Assembly (NCBI RefSeq): GCF_025847205.1
Contig: NZ_JAOYTH010000002.1
Span: forward strand, 186,001 to 250,000
Source of the DNA: Pararhizobium sp. YC-54
GTDB lineage: Bacteria; Pseudomonadota; Alphaproteobacteria; Rhizobiales; Rhizobiaceae
DNA length: 64,000 bases
Direction of reading: 5' to 3'
The notes beneath the pieces are model-generated. The model made no database searches. It saw nothing but the letters and a program-made list of their open reading frames with translations, and had not been told where the DNA came from. Position numbers and translations under genes: made by a program. This document shows positions 20,759 to 30,684 of this stretch, in pieces. Numbering within the stretch: the first letter of the stretch is position 1; every line of letters begins with the position of its first letter.

Positions 20759-21223
20759 ATGAGCGTGCAGGACGAAAATCTCAGAATTCCAAGCAATGAC
20801 TGGCAGGCCTATCAGGGCGTGCTCAGCCGGCGCGTCATGGCGTTCGTGATCGATTACGCGATCGTCGCGCTTTTGTGGATTCCCGCGGCGGTCGTCGTGT
20901 TCTTCCTCGGCATCCTGACGCTCGGCCTTGGTTTTTTCCTTTATCCCGTGCTTTTTGCCGGCCTCGCCATGCTGTATTTCGGTATAACGGTCGGCGGCCC
21001 AAAGCAGGCATCGCCGGGCATGAGCATGATGGGGCTGGCGATCGCCCGCATTGACGGCCGGCCGATGGATTTTCTCACGGCCATCGTTCATCTGGTGATC
21101 TTCTGGATCGCCAATGCGCTGCTGACGCCGCTCGTCCTTTTGATCGGCCTGTTCACCGATCGGGGCCGGCTGCTGCATGACCTGCTCATCGGCACGGTTA
21201 CGGTCCGCCGCGACGCCTATTGA
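20759..21223 (+). CDS. RDD family membrane protein
   Basis: A 154-residue membrane protein with the RDD signature: YQGVLSRRVMAFVIDYAIVALL (Arg-Asp region in helix 1), a long hydrophobic hairpin, GKQASPGMSMMGLAI-like loop (here GPKQASPGMSMMGLAI) and the closing DRGRLLHDLLIGTVTV. The family may transport ions or solutes; the role here is unknown. Start 20759 has CTGGAG nine bases upstream. It follows hemB by 160 bp and may share its transcript. Positions 21224-21413 after it hold only a weak hairpin and the bpt promoter. Confidence 0.85.
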   Translation: MSVQDENLRIPSNDWQAYQGVLSRRVMAFVIDYAIVALLWIPAAVVVFFLGILTLGLGFFLYPVLFAGLAMLYFGITVGGPKQASPGMSMMGLAIARIDGRPMDFLTAIVHLVIFWIANALLTPLVLLIGLFTDRGRLLHDLLIGTVTVRRDAY

Positions 21224-21413
21224 TTCGGCTGATTTGCGACGGGATGGTGATGGGTCATTGTCTCATCCCGCCGCTGTCATGCAGCCGGCCAACCTTAAAT
21301 CACAGGTTTACGACATCGCAACGCGACAGTTCAAAAAGTCGCGATTGACCTTTTTCAATCTTGCGCCATGCTAATGTTTTCCAAGCGGCCTAGAAGAGCG
21401 ATCCCCGCGCCAT

Positions 21414-22175
21414 ATGAACACGCAAACTGCACCGTCTCCACAGTTTTACCTGACCGCACCGGCAACCTGCCCGTATCTGCCGCAGGAGATGGAACGGAAG
21501 GTGTTTACCCACATGGTGGGCGAGCGGGCGCCTGAACTGAATGATCTCCTCACCCAGGGCGGATTCCGCCGGTCGCAGAACATCGCCTACCGGCCGGCCT
21601 GCGAAAGCTGCCGGGCCTGCGTTTCCGTGCGCATCGTCGCCGGCGAGTTTTCTCCCACCCGCTCGATGCGGCGTATCCTGGCGCTGAACAGCGACGTGGT
21701 CTCGACGGAATATCCCGCAGAACCCTCCAGCGAGCAATACAGCCTGTTTCGCCGCTATCTCGACCATCGCCACCAGAAGGGCGGCATGTCCGACATGTCG
21801 GTGCTGGATTATGCGATGATGGTCGAGGATACCCATGTCAACACCAAGATCATCGAATACCGGCTCAAGGTCGAAGGCGACGGTATCGGCAAGGCGAAGG
21901 GACCGCTGATCTCGGCAGCACTCACCGACAAGATGGGCGACGGCCTGTCGATGGTCTATTCCTATTTCGACCCTGACATGGCCGACCGTTCGCTCGGCAC
22001 CTTCATGATCCTCGATCATATCCGCAAGGTGAAGGATCGCGGCCTGCCGCACGTCTATCTTGGCTATTGGGTCAAGGGTTCGCGCAAAATGGACTATAAA
22101 ACAAAGTTTCTGCCGCAGGAGCACCTTATGGCCCAGGGCTGGGAGCGCTATACAGGTGAAAACGCATCCACCTGA
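21414..22175 (+). CDS. bpt: Aspartate/glutamate leucyltransferase (N-end rule, Bpt/Ate type)
   Basis: Transfers an amino acid (leucine in bacterial Bpt enzymes) from aminoacyl-tRNA to proteins with acidic N termini, marking them for ClpSAP degradation. The 253 residues open with [23 protein letters not shown], carry the cysteine cluster [13 protein letters not shown] after [14 protein letters not shown], and end with [24 protein letters not shown]. These are the family's defining blocks. The gene is followed 12 bp later by an EamA transporter. Confidence 0.93.
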   Translation: MNTQTAPSPQFYLTAPATCPYLPQEMERKVFTHMVGERAPELNDLLTQGGFRRSQNIAYRPACESCRACVSVRIVAGEFSPTRSMRRILALNSDVVSTEYPAEPSSEQYSLFRRYLDHRHQKGGMSDMSVLDYAMMVEDTHVNTKIIEYRLKVEGDGIGKAKGPLISAALTDKMGDGLSMVYSYFDPDMADRSLGTFMILDHIRKVKDRGLPHVYLGYWVKGSRKMDYKTKFLPQEHLMAQGWERYTGENAST

Positions 22176-22187
22176 CGGGACTTAATT

Positions 22188-23093
22188 TTGCGCCAAGACA
22201 TCGATGCCGCCCACCATCGCCGCGGGCTTCTGATCACCGGCCTCGGCGGCCTTGCCCTTTCCTTCGATATCCCGCTGATCCGCTCCTCCGAGGGCGAAGT
22301 CTGGTCGCTGCTTGCCGCCCGCAGCCTGTGCACCTTCCTTGTGGCGCTGATCGCCTGGGTGGTGCTGAACAAGGTCCTTGGTCGCAAGATCGCGCTGGTT
22401 CCAGGCAAGACGGGGCTGGCCGCCGGCCTATTCTACGGCTTCGGCTCCTTCAGTTTCCTCCTAGCCGTCTTCAATACCGCGACCGCCAACGTCGTCTTCA
22501 TCGTCGCCTTCACCTCGATGTTTGCGGCCGTGCTTTCCTGGATATTCCTTAAAGAACGCCCGTCCAACGCCACGCTGATGACGATGGCAGTCATGGTTTT
22601 CGGTGTCGGGCTGATCGTTCAGGACGGGTTGAAGAGCGGCAACTTCTTCGGAGATGCCATGGCGGTCTGCTCAGCCCTGCTACTCGCCTCGGCCATCACC
22701 GTCAGCCGAGCCAGCGGCAAGGACATGGGACTGGTGCCACTTGCAACCGCCATCTTCCCGGGCATTATCGGCTATCTGCTATCGCCGTCCGAAGGTCTTG
22801 CGATCGCCCACCCCGGCTGGATCATGTTCAGCGGCCTGGTGATGATCCCGCTCGCCTTCTTCTGCCTCGCCACCGGCCCGCGCTATCTGTCCGCTCCCGA
22901 AGTCGGCATGTTCTATCTGCTGGAAACCATACTCGCCCCGGTCTGGATCTGGATCATCTTTGAGGAAATCCCGACCACCCAGACGCTGATCGGCGGCACG
23001 ATCCTGATCCTCGCGCTGGTCGGGCATTCGCTATGGCAGATGCGGCGGAAATCGGCCGTAGACGCATCGAGCGAGTTTCCGTTCACGGGCTGA
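22188..23093 (+). CDS. DMT superfamily (EamA) transporter
   Basis: A 301-residue inner-membrane exporter of the drug/metabolite superfamily with ten predicted membrane segments in two EamA repeats. The first spans roughly residues 12-145; the second begins near SGNFFGDAMAVCSALLLASA. The substrate is unknown. The only reasonable start is TTG at 22188, preceded by GACGGGACT, because no ATG or GTG gives a full first helix. It follows bpt by 12 bp and is probably co-transcribed. Confidence 0.85.
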   Translation: MRQDIDAAHHRRGLLITGLGGLALSFDIPLIRSSEGEVWSLLAARSLCTFLVALIAWVVLNKVLGRKIALVPGKTGLAAGLFYGFGSFSFLLAVFNTATANVVFIVAFTSMFAAVLSWIFLKERPSNATLMTMAVMVFGVGLIVQDGLKSGNFFGDAMAVCSALLLASAITVSRASGKDMGLVPLATAIFPGIIGYLLSPSEGLAIAHPGWIMFSGLVMIPLAFFCLATGPRYLSAPEVGMFYLLETILAPVWIWIIFEEIPTTQTLIGGTILILALVGHSLWQMRRKSAVDASSEFPFTG

Positions 23094-23122
23094 AGGTTCT
23101 TACCAATTGCTGCAGAGTAAAT

Positions 23123-23151
23123 CCGATGTTATAACATGATTATAACATCGG
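23123..23151. promoter_or_regulatory. Operator palindrome of the AbrB/Doc toxin-antitoxin module
   Basis: Perfect 12-bp arms, CCGATGTTATAA and TTATAACATCGG, around a 5-bp centre, ending 10 bp before the antitoxin start codon. The position is ideal for autorepression by the AbrB-like antitoxin. The internal TTATAACAT/ATGTTATAA half-sites may also include the -10 element. Confidence 0.8.
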
Positions 23152-23161
23152 AGATTTTTCC

Positions 23162-23383
23162 ATGAACATCACCATCCGCAAGATCGGTAATTCGGAAGGC
23201 GTTATTATTCCGAAGGAAGTCCTTGATCGTCTAGGGCTGAAGGCTGGCGACGAGTTTCAACTGAAGGAAACCGGAGGCACGCTTGAGCTAGCGCCTCAGA
23301 AGGTCGATCTCGCAGAACAATTGCGAGCGGCCAGGATTGGCATGAAAAAATATCATGTTGCGCTGCGTGAATTGGCGAAATGA
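23162..23383 (+). CDS. AbrB/MazE-family antitoxin
   Basis: A 73-residue swapped-hairpin DNA-binding protein. Residues 1-45, ITIRKIGNSEGVIIPKEVLDRLGLKAGDEFQL, are a textbook SpoVT/AbrB domain, and the C-terminal helix (VDLAEQLRAARIG...) would neutralise the toxin. It overlaps the doc gene by 4 bp (ATGA) and is preceded by a perfect palindrome. An AbrB-type rather than Phd-type partner for Doc is a known but less common pairing. Base composition is slightly more AT-rich than that of the surrounding genes, consistent with acquisition. Confidence 0.9.
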   Translation: MNITIRKIGNSEGVIIPKEVLDRLGLKAGDEFQLKETGGTLELAPQKVDLAEQLRAARIGMKKYHVALRELAK

Positions 23384-23772
23384 CTACCGTTAAGTGGCTG
23401 TCACGCGAAGCAATTGAAATCATACATCACGAACAGATACTGGAGCACGGTGGCTTGCCGGGCCTCAAGGACGCAAACGCACTCGAATCTGCTTTGGCAC
23501 GTCCGGTTAACAAAGCAGCCTACGGCGAGGAGGATGTACACGTCCTCGCCGCGGCTTACCTTTACGGCATCGTTCGAAACCACGGGTTTTCCGATGGCAA
23601 CAAGAGGACGGGCTGGCTTGCAGCGTTTACCTTCCTGCTGATCAACGGCCTGCTTATAGAAGCAGAACAAGCGGACGTTATCGCGTTTGTTCTCTCCATC
23701 GCTGCCGGAGAGATTGATGAGGCGGGTACAGCGCAATTCCTGCGAGATTACACCGTTCCGTTTGAGTTCTGA
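23380..23772 (+). CDS. Doc-type death-on-curing toxin (Fic fold)
   Basis: A 130-residue Fic/Doc toxin. The catalytic motif is HGFSDGNKRTGW (His, Asp, Asn, Lys, Arg), matching Doc's HxFxDxNKR. Doc enzymes phosphorylate elongation factor EF-Tu and halt translation. The N-terminal segment WLSREAIEIIHHEQILEHGGLPGLKD and the LESALARP block are also characteristic. All key residues are intact, so it is probably active. It is convergent with parC, whose stop lies only 39 bp away, so the module is wedged between bpt-EamA and parC. Confidence 0.93.
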   Translation: MTTVKWLSREAIEIIHHEQILEHGGLPGLKDANALESALARPVNKAAYGEEDVHVLAAAYLYGIVRNHGFSDGNKRTGWLAAFTFLLINGLLIEAEQADVIAFVLSIAAGEIDEAGTAQFLRDYTVPFEF

Positions 23773-23811
23773 CGGGCGTGGGATTTGGCCAACTCAACCT
23801 TGGCACACCCA

Positions 23812-26088
23812 TCACCCCGTAAACTTCCCACTCCTCGGGAACCCCTTCGGCACCACCCTGCCCGCGGTTGCGCGGTCACCCATCCATTCGGTCAATTCGT
23901 CCTTGGTCTTGGTGAAGCTGCGGCCGGCGCTGTCGGCCCAGGTCAGGCCGTCTGATATCGCAAAGCAGCGGATGTCCGAGATGCCACCGTCCTTGTAGCG
24001 CTGCAGGCGCACGCCCTTGCCGCGACCCATTTCCGGGATCTGCACCAAGGGGAAGACCAGCATCTTGCGGTTTTCGCCGACAATGGCGACATGATCGCCC
24101 CTGACCGGAATGACGAGCTTGGCCTCATCCGGCATGGCAACGTTCATGATCTGCTTGCCCTTGCGGGTGTTGGCAGCCATATCGCCCTCCAGCACCACGA
24201 AACCATTGCCGGCAGCCGACGAGATCAAAAGCTTGCGGGCGGGATCGTGAACGAACGCCGTCAGCACGTCCTGATCGTTTTCCATATCGACGATGATGCG
24301 TAGCGGCTCGCCATGGCCGCGTCCGCCCGGCAGCTTGTCGCCGCCCAGCGTATAGGCCTTGCCGCCGGTGGTGACGACCAGGATGCGGTCGGTGGTCGAG
24401 GCCGGAAACGACAGTTTCAGCCCGTCGCCTTCCTTGAACTGCAGCGTCGAGACATCGGAGATATGGCCCTTCAGCGCGCGTATCCAGCCCTTCTCCGAGA
24501 TGACGACGGTGATCGGCTCCTTCTCGATCATCGCCTGCTGGATCGCTTCCAGATCGGCTTCCGGAGCATTGGAGAACAGCGTGCGGCGGCGGCCGATCTC
24601 GGTGGCCTTGGCGAATTTCTTCTTCACCTCGCCGATTTCCCAGGCAACGGTCTGCCACTGCTTTTCGTCCGACGCCAGCAGGGTCTCGATTTCCGCCTTC
24701 TCCTTCGACAAGGCGTCGAATTCGGTGCGGATCTCGAATTCTTCCAGCTTGCGCAGCGAGCGCAGGCGCATGTTGAGGATCGATTCGGCCTGCAGATCGG
24801 TGAGCGTGAAGCGCTCCATCAGGGCGGGCTTGGGCTCGTCCTCCTCGCGGATGATACGGATGACTTCATCCAGGTTGAGATAGGCGACGAGATAGCCGCC
24901 AAGGATTTCCAGGCGGCGGTCGATGGCAGCCAGCCGGAAGCGCGAGCGGCGCTGCAGCACTTCGCGGCGATGGTCCAGCCATTCCAGCAGCACTTCATTC
25001 AGCGCCATCACCTTGGGAACGCGGCCCATGGACAGCACGTTCATGTTGAGCGGAATGCGGTTTTCCAGCTCCGACAGCTTGAACAGCGATTCCATCAGGA
25101 TCGTCGGATCGACCGAGCGGCTCTTCGGCACCAGGACGAGGCGGACATCCTCGGCCGATTCGTCGCGCACGTCTTCGAGCAGCGGAAGCTTGCGGGCAAT
25201 CAGCAGTTCGGCAATCTTTTCGATCAGCCGGGATTTCTGCACCTGGAATGGAATTTCGGTGACGATGATCTGGTAGCCGCCGCGGCCGGTATCCTCGACT
25301 TCCCATTTGGCGCGCACGCGAAAACCGCCGCGGCCGGTCTTGTAGGCCTCGATGATGCTCTCACGGCTGTCGATGATGATGCCGCCGGTCGGAAGGTCGG
25401 GGCCTTCGATGCCGCCCCGTTCGGGATTGTTCGGATCGAGCATCAGCTCTTCGATGGTCGCACCCGGGTTCTTGATCAGGTGCAGCGCCGCGTCGCAGAG
25501 TTCGTGGGCGTTGTGCGGCGGAATCGAGGTCGCCATGCCGACGGCGATGCCGGAGGCGCCGTTGGCCAGAAGGTTCGGGAAGGCGCCCGGCAGCACGACC
25601 GGCTCCTGGTCTTCCTCGTTGTAGGTCGGCCGGAAATCGACAGCGTCCTGTTCGATGCCTTCGAGCAGAAGGCTCGCGACATCGGTCATGCGCGCCTCGG
25701 TGTACCGGTAGGCGGCGGCGCTGTCGCCGTCGATATTGCCGAAGTTGCCCTGGCCGTCGACGATCGGGTAACGCTGCGAGAAATCCTGCGCCAGGCGCAC
25801 CAGCGCGTCATAGACCGACTGGTCGCCATGCGGATGGAACTTACCGATGACATCGCCGACGATACGGGCGCATTTCTTGAACGACGAATTGGAGCGCAGC
25901 CCCATTTCGCTCATCGCATGAACGATGCGGCGATGCACCGGCTTCAGGCCGTCGCGCACATCGGGCAGTGCCCGGTGCATGATGGTCGACAGCGCATAGG
26001 CAAGGTAGCGCTCTTCGAGCGCCGCCTTGAGGTCAACCGGCAGAATGTGATCGTCTCCGCCCGACGGCGGCAAAAGGCTTTGTCCCAT
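23812..26088 (-). CDS. parC: DNA topoisomerase IV subunit A
   Basis: The DNA-cleaving subunit of topoisomerase IV, which decatenates daughter chromosomes. The 758-residue length fits ParC rather than GyrA. The catalytic tyrosine is in [11 protein letters not shown], near residue 125, and the quinolone-determining region [21 protein letters not shown] precedes it. The C-terminal half carries beta-pinwheel repeats ([16 protein letters not shown] and similar). Start ATG at 26088 ([11 protein letters not shown]). It is monocistronic, and its start faces the secreted-protein gene at 26283. Confidence 0.96.
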   Translation of the reverse strand: MGQSLLPPSGGDDHILPVDLKAALEERYLAYALSTIMHRALPDVRDGLKPVHRRIVHAMSEMGLRSNSSFKKCARIVGDVIGKFHPHGDQSVYDALVRLAQDFSQRYPIVDGQGNFGNIDGDSAAAYRYTEARMTDVASLLLEGIEQDAVDFRPTYNEEDQEPVVLPGAFPNLLANGASGIAVGMATSIPPHNAHELCDAALHLIKNPGATIEELMLDPNNPERGGIEGPDLPTGGIIIDSRESIIEAYKTGRGGFRVRAKWEVEDTGRGGYQIIVTEIPFQVQKSRLIEKIAELLIARKLPLLEDVRDESAEDVRLVLVPKSRSVDPTILMESLFKLSELENRIPLNMNVLSMGRVPKVMALNEVLLEWLDHRREVLQRRSRFRLAAIDRRLEILGGYLVAYLNLDEVIRIIREEDEPKPALMERFTLTDLQAESILNMRLRSLRKLEEFEIRTEFDALSKEKAEIETLLASDEKQWQTVAWEIGEVKKKFAKATEIGRRRTLFSNAPEADLEAIQQAMIEKEPITVVISEKGWIRALKGHISDVSTLQFKEGDGLKLSFPASTTDRILVVTTGGKAYTLGGDKLPGGRGHGEPLRIIVDMENDQDVLTAFVHDPARKLLISSAAGNGFVVLEGDMAANTRKGKQIMNVAMPDEAKLVIPVRGDHVAIVGENRKMLVFPLVQIPEMGRGKGVRLQRYKDGGISDIRCFAISDGLTWADSAGRSFTKTKDELTEWMGDRATAGRVVPKGFPRSGKFTG

Positions 26089-26282
26089 GATTTCTTGCTA
26101 CCTCAACAGGCCCTGAACGGCAAGGATTGCAGGGCATTGCGCTGTGGAGAACCGGCTCAACGCCAACCAAATTCTTTTGACTACCGATTATGAAAATGCA
26201 CAACCACACAACCACATATGAGTGCAATCATGCTAGTTGCCGCTGCAACGCTTCCAACGATTCCCCAGCAAAAGGTACATGC

Positions 26283-26678
26283 ATGCACACCCTGCCGAAA
26301 TTCGCCGCCGCCATCCTCGTCCTTGTTTCGCTGCAGACAGCCAATGCACAAGAGATCGCTATTCCCGCCAACCGTGAAACCGCAATCAATTTCGTGACTG
26401 GCGTCACGGACAATTGCCACAATATCGCAAAGCCGAAGATGAAGGTCGCCAGAGCGCCGGCGCACGGCACCGTGCGGTTTCAATGGGTGAAGTACAAGAT
26501 CCAGAACTTTTCCCGAATCTGCAATGGAAGACCTGCCTGGGGCATGGCCGTATTGTTCACCCCCACACCTGGCTATCGCGGCAAGGACGGCTTCACCTTT
26601 GGCATCACCATGGAGAAATACGAGGGCAGCACCTTTACCCAATACAAACAGGACACGCTGAATGTCCTCGTAAAGTAG
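26283..26678 (+). CDS. Small secreted protein with Ig/cadherin-like C-terminal motif
   Basis: A 131-residue exported protein. A Sec signal (MHTLPKFAAAILVLVSLQTANA-QE) is followed by a strand-rich domain containing two cysteines (NCHN and RICNG) that could form a disulfide. The segment FTPTPGYRGKDGFTFGI looks like the recurrent P-x-Y-x-G-x-D-x-F-T-F strand of bacterial cadherin/Ig-like repeats. Function unknown. The start at 26283 is preceded by AAAGGT. Positions 26679-26826 downstream hold no gene. Confidence 0.7.
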   Translation: MHTLPKFAAAILVLVSLQTANAQEIAIPANRETAINFVTGVTDNCHNIAKPKMKVARAPAHGTVRFQWVKYKIQNFSRICNGRPAWGMAVLFTPTPGYRGKDGFTFGITMEKYEGSTFTQYKQDTLNVLVK

Positions 26679-26826
26679 CTGAAGCGGCCGTCGAGCAGCA
26701 TTTTTCATCCCAAAAATGGATGCCGGTAGGAAACATGACGCGGCGAAGCAATTCGAATATATTTCGGCCTCAATCCGTATTAGAAATGCCTTCGAAATTT
26801 AGACCTTTACAACAAGGAACCGCTCC

Positions 26827-28020
26827 ATGATGCCTACCCGCAACCTCCGTCTGATGCTGACGAGCGCCGCTCTTATCGGCCTTTCCGGTCCGGCCTTCGC
26901 GCTCGACGGCGCGGATCTCGTCACCAAGCTCAACGCTGCCTACGCGCTCAACGGCGCGACCGTTGCCTATGAGAAAGTCGACGTCGACGGCACGACCGTG
27001 ACGCTCACCGGCGTCAGCGTCAAATCGACGGCTGCCCCAGGCAAGGATTTCAAGATCGGCGACGTGACGCTCGAGGGCGTCGAGGAAACCGACAATGGCG
27101 GCTACTATGCCGAAACCGTCACGCTGCCGGATGTCGACGTCAAGGAAGACGAAACCGCGATCACGGCCAAGGACATCACCATTGGCGGCCTCAGCATCCC
27201 CGGCAATCCGGCAGGCGGCACGGTCAACGATATCGTCCTTTACGAAACCGCCGGCACCGGCCCGGTGACGGTCACCGCCAAGGGCAAGCAGGTGTTTTCG
27301 ATTGAGGAATCGGAAGCCAACCTGACGAAGCAGGAAAGCGACGCCGGTTTCGACTTTGACGCGAGCTTCTCCGGCATCAAGGCCGACCTCTCCGATGTCC
27401 AGGACGCCAAGTCGAAGGATGCGATCGAGAAACTTGGCCTTAAGAACCTTGACGGCGAAATGACCATGAAGGGCAGCTGGGAAGTGGCCACCGGCAATGT
27501 CTCGCTTGAGGAATACGCCTTCGACTTCGCCAATGTCGGCCGTCTGGCACTCGCCTTCGACATTTCCGGCTACACGCTGGACTTCATGAAATCGGTCCAG
27601 GAAGCCATGAAGGCGGCCGAAGCCAATCCGAACAAGGAAGAAGCCAACCAGGCCATGGGCCTTTCGATGATGGGGCTGATCCAGCAGCTGACCTTCAACA
27701 GCGCCTCGGTCCGCTTCGACGATGCGACGATCACCAAGCGCGTTCTCGACTATATCGGTTCCCAGCAGGGCGTGTCCGGCGATCAGCTGGCCCAGTCGCT
27801 GAAGGGCATGGTGCCGCTGATGATGGCGCAGCTGAACGTTCCGGAACTGCAGAACCAGGTCTCGACCGCGGTCAACAGCTATCTGGATGCACCCAAGAGC
27901 CTGACGATCGCAGCTGAACCGGCCAAACCGGTGCCCTTCCCGATGATCATCGGCGCCGCCATGGGCGCTCCGAACACGGTGCCGAGCGTACTCGGCGTCA
28001 AGGTTACCGCGAACGATTGA
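26827..28020 (+). CDS. Secreted protein of unknown function, beta-rich N-terminal part
   Basis: A 397-residue exported protein with a signal peptide ending near GPAFA-LD. The N-terminal half is built of repeated short beta strands (VTLTGVSVKS, IGDVTLEGV, AETVTLPDVDV, AKDITIGGLSI), giving an AsmA- or solenoid-like impression. The C-terminal half is helical and Met-rich. I know of similar proteins in rhizobia but no function. Tandem ATGs at 26827 and 26830 share an AAGGA site. A strong bidirectional terminator ends it. Confidence 0.8.
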   Translation: MMPTRNLRLMLTSAALIGLSGPAFALDGADLVTKLNAAYALNGATVAYEKVDVDGTTVTLTGVSVKSTAAPGKDFKIGDVTLEGVEETDNGGYYAETVTLPDVDVKEDETAITAKDITIGGLSIPGNPAGGTVNDIVLYETAGTGPVTVTAKGKQVFSIEESEANLTKQESDAGFDFDASFSGIKADLSDVQDAKSKDAIEKLGLKNLDGEMTMKGSWEVATGNVSLEEYAFDFANVGRLALAFDISGYTLDFMKSVQEAMKAAEANPNKEEANQAMGLSMMGLIQQLTFNSASVRFDDATITKRVLDYIGSQQGVSGDQLAQSLKGMVPLMMAQLNVPELQNQVSTAVNSYLDAPKSLTIAAEPAKPVPFPMIIGAAMGAPNTVPSVLGVKVTAND

Positions 28021-28039
28021 TATCCGGAACCGGACACTC

Positions 28040-28077
28040 AAAAGCCCCGGTCGCTCGAAAGAACGGCCGGGGCTTTT
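28040..28077. terminator. Bidirectional intrinsic terminator
   Basis: AAAAGCCCCGG and CCGGGGCTTTT arms form a strong stem with A-run and T-run on either side. It serves both the gene ending at 28020 and the convergent gene ending at 28093. Confidence 0.9.
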
Positions 28078-28092
28078 GCTTGTTTCGAGGTA

Positions 28093-28380
28093 TTATTCCA
28101 GAACCTGGATGACCGCCCGCGTCTGCGGATTGACGATTACCCGGCGTTCATTGACGACCGTATAGGCATAGTCATCATAACCTTTGACGACGTGAAGTTC
28201 GACCGTATCGGGCAAGGGCTGACCGACGACGATCTCGCCTTCATAGACGACCGATGGAACCTGCTGTTCCAGCACATAGGTACGGACCTCGCCTGGAAGC
28301 TCCACGACGGTGGTCTGGGCAAAGGCCGTTGCCGACAGCGCCATGAAGGCCGCGGATGCGAGCATGAATGTCTTGCGCAT
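28093..28380 (-). CDS. DUF1236-like small secreted protein
   Basis: A 95-residue exported protein. Signal peptide MRKTFMLASAAFMALSATAFA-QT is followed by a domain containing VRTYVLEQQVPSVVYEGEIVVGQPLPDTVELHVV. This is the pattern of the rhizobial DUF1236 family (conserved V-x-Y-E-G, V-G-x-x-L-P). The closing VVNERRVIVNPQTRAVIQVLE is also typical. No function is known. Start ATG 28380. The 170 bp upstream contain the aspS terminator. Confidence 0.8.
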   Translation of the reverse strand: MRKTFMLASAAFMALSATAFAQTTVVELPGEVRTYVLEQQVPSVVYEGEIVVGQPLPDTVELHVVKGYDDYAYTVVNERRVIVNPQTRAVIQVLE

Positions 28381-28492
28381 GTTCTTCTCCTTGCTTCTGA
28401 TGTGCTAACAACAGGCCGGCAGGCGAGAAAGTTCCAATTTTGCGCGCGAACTGCGCGCGCCGGTGGGCATTTGGGAAACTCTGGGCCCAAGA

Positions 28493-28521
28493 AAAACCCG
28501 GCTAGCCGATGCTGCCGGGTT
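28493..28521 (-). terminator. Intrinsic terminator of aspS
   Basis: On the minus strand a GAACCCGGC/GCCGGGTTT stem is followed by TTTTC, about 30 bp past the aspS stop. Confidence 0.8.
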
Positions 28522-28550
28522 CATCACATTGCGTCTGAAACGGACGAAAC

Positions 28551-30395
28551 TCAGTCCTTTTTCATCGGCGGGATGACGCGCAGCGACAGTTCCAGCAGCT
28601 GCTTGGGCATCGCCGGCGCCGGTGCGTTCATCAGGAGGTCCTGCGCCTGCTGGTTCATCGGGAACAGCGTGATCTCGCGCAGGTTCTTGGCACCAAGCAG
28701 AAGCATGACGACACGATCGATACCGAAGGCGCAGCCGCCATGCGGCGGCGCACCGTACTGGAAGGCGCGGTACATGCCGCCGAAGCGCTCTTCAACGTCC
28801 GTCTGCGACAGGCCGACCAGTTCGAACGCCTTGACCATCAGTTCCGGCGACTGGTTACGGATCGAGCCCGAGGCGATTTCGAAGCCGTTGCAGACTGCGT
28901 CATACTGATAGGCCTTGAGCGTCAGCGGGTCCTGCGCCTGCAGCGCCTCAAGTCCGCCTTGCGGCATCGAGAACGGGTTGTGGGCGAAATCGACCCTCTT
29001 GTCTTCCTCGCTCCATTCGTAGAACGGGAAGTCGATGATCCAGCACAATTCGAAGCGGTCGCGATCGACGAGGTCCAGGTCCTCGCCGGCCTTGGTGCGG
29101 GCTTCGCCTGCAAACTTGTAGAACTTCGACGGCTCGCCGGCGACGAAGAAGCAGGCGTCGCCCGCCTCAAGCCCGAGCTGGGCGCGAACCGCATCGGTGC
29201 GTTCTTCGCCAATATTCTTGGCGAGCGGACCGGAGCCAACCACCTTTTTAGCGCCCCCGGAGAGGGTCATTGAACCGCTCAACGACCCGGAGTCGATGTT
29301 GCCGTCTTCCTCCTTCCAGAAGATGTAACCGAGACCGGGCTGGCCGAGGCTCTGCGCCCAGGCGTTCATGCGGTCGCAGAATGCGCGCGAACCGCCGGTC
29401 TTGGCCGGGATCGCCCAGACCTCGACTTTGGGGTTTGCGGCGATCATGCCGGCGAACACTTTGAAGCCGGAACCGGCGAAATGTTCGGTGACGTTTTCCA
29501 TGACGATCGGGTTGCGCAGGTCCGGCTTGTCGGAGCCGTACTTGCGGATGGCTTCGTCATAGGGAATACGCGGCCATTCCTTGGTGACCGGCTTGCCTTC
29601 GGCGAACTGCTCGAACACGCCGGTCATGATCGGTGCCATCGTATCCCAGACGTCTTCCTGGGTAACGAAGCTCATTTCCAGGTCGAGCTGGTAGAATTCG
29701 CCCGGCAGGCGATCGGCGCGCGGGTCTTCGTCACGGAAGCACGGGGCGATCTGGAAGTAGCGGTCGAAACCGGCCACCATCAACAGCTGCTTGTACTGCT
29801 GCGGCGCCTGCGGCAGCGCAAAGAAGGTGCCGGGATGAATGCGGCTCGGCACGAGGAAGTCGCGCGCGCCTTCCGGCGAAGAGGCCGTCAGAATCGGCGT
29901 CGAGTATTCGGCAAAGCCGGCCGAGTTCATGCGCGAGCGCATGTCGGAAATGATCTGGCTGCGCTTGATGATGTTCTTGTGCAGCGTTTCGCGGCGCAGG
30001 TCGAGGAAGCGATATTTTAGGCGGATGTCTTCCGGATAGTCGGGCTCGCCGAACACCGGCAGCGGCAGTTCCTTGGCAGCGGAGAGCACTTCGATCTCCT
30101 GCGCGTAAAGCTCGATCTCGCCGGTTGCCATGTGCTTGTTGACGGTCTCGTCCGAGCGCGCCTTGACGGTTCCGTCGATGCGGATGACCCATTCGCCGCG
30201 CACCGTCTCGGCCGCCTTGAAGGCCGGTGAGTCGGGATCGACGACGATCTGCGTCATGCCGTAGTGATCGCGAAGGTCGATGAACAGCAGGCCGCCATGG
30301 TCGCGAACGCGGTGGACCCAGCCGGAGATGCGGACGGTCTGTCCGACATCGGCTTTGCTAAGAGCGGCACAAGTGTGGCTGCGGTAACGATGCAT
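28551..30395 (-). CDS. aspS: Aspartyl-tRNA synthetase
   Basis: A class II aminoacyl-tRNA synthetase charging tRNA-Asp. The 614 residues are of bacterial-type length with the GAD insertion. The N-terminal OB-fold anticodon-binding domain starts [33 protein letters not shown]. Motif 2 is [19 protein letters not shown] and motif 3 is [14 protein letters not shown]. The start is ATG 30395 (MHRYRSHTC); upstream in-frame codons to 30566 are non-conserved. It could be a non-discriminating enzyme, as is common in this class. Positions 30396-30684 upstream contain only promoter DNA. Confidence 0.97.
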   Translation of the reverse strand: MHRYRSHTCAALSKADVGQTVRISGWVHRVRDHGGLLFIDLRDHYGMTQIVVDPDSPAFKAAETVRGEWVIRIDGTVKARSDETVNKHMATGEIELYAQEIEVLSAAKELPLPVFGEPDYPEDIRLKYRFLDLRRETLHKNIIKRSQIISDMRSRMNSAGFAEYSTPILTASSPEGARDFLVPSRIHPGTFFALPQAPQQYKQLLMVAGFDRYFQIAPCFRDEDPRADRLPGEFYQLDLEMSFVTQEDVWDTMAPIMTGVFEQFAEGKPVTKEWPRIPYDEAIRKYGSDKPDLRNPIVMENVTEHFAGSGFKVFAGMIAANPKVEVWAIPAKTGGSRAFCDRMNAWAQSLGQPGLGYIFWKEEDGNIDSGSLSGSMTLSGGAKKVVGSGPLAKNIGEERTDAVRAQLGLEAGDACFFVAGEPSKFYKFAGEARTKAGEDLDLVDRDRFELCWIIDFPFYEWSEEDKRVDFAHNPFSMPQGGLEALQAQDPLTLKAYQYDAVCNGFEIASGSIRNQSPELMVKAFELVGLSQTDVEERFGGMYRAFQYGAPPHGGCAFGIDRVVMLLLGAKNLREITLFPMNQQAQDLLMNAPAPAMPKQLLELSLRVIPPMKKD

Positions 30396-30684
30396 GATAT
30401 TATCCTGAAACCAAGGGCCGCGCGGCCACGCCAAAGCGCGCTGCGGCAGCGTCAAAATCGGGCGGAAAAGCGCATGGTGAGGCCGATTTGTCAAGGCCGG
30501 GGCATGTTCGAGAACAATCAGAGGCACGCGCAGGATCAGGATCGCGAGATCGCGGAAACCGCCCATTCATGCCGGATGCTGACTGGACCATCAATTTTCG
30601 TGACTGTTTTTGCCCATCAGGTCCGTCTAATGATGACGTATGGCACGCTGGCATGGAGTCGCGTCCGCCCGGATACACTTCTTC

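Noticed and set aside
24313..26193. A 626-codon plus-strand open frame
   Set aside because: Antisense to parC, with composition full of Arg/Asp/Gln runs typical of shadow frames.
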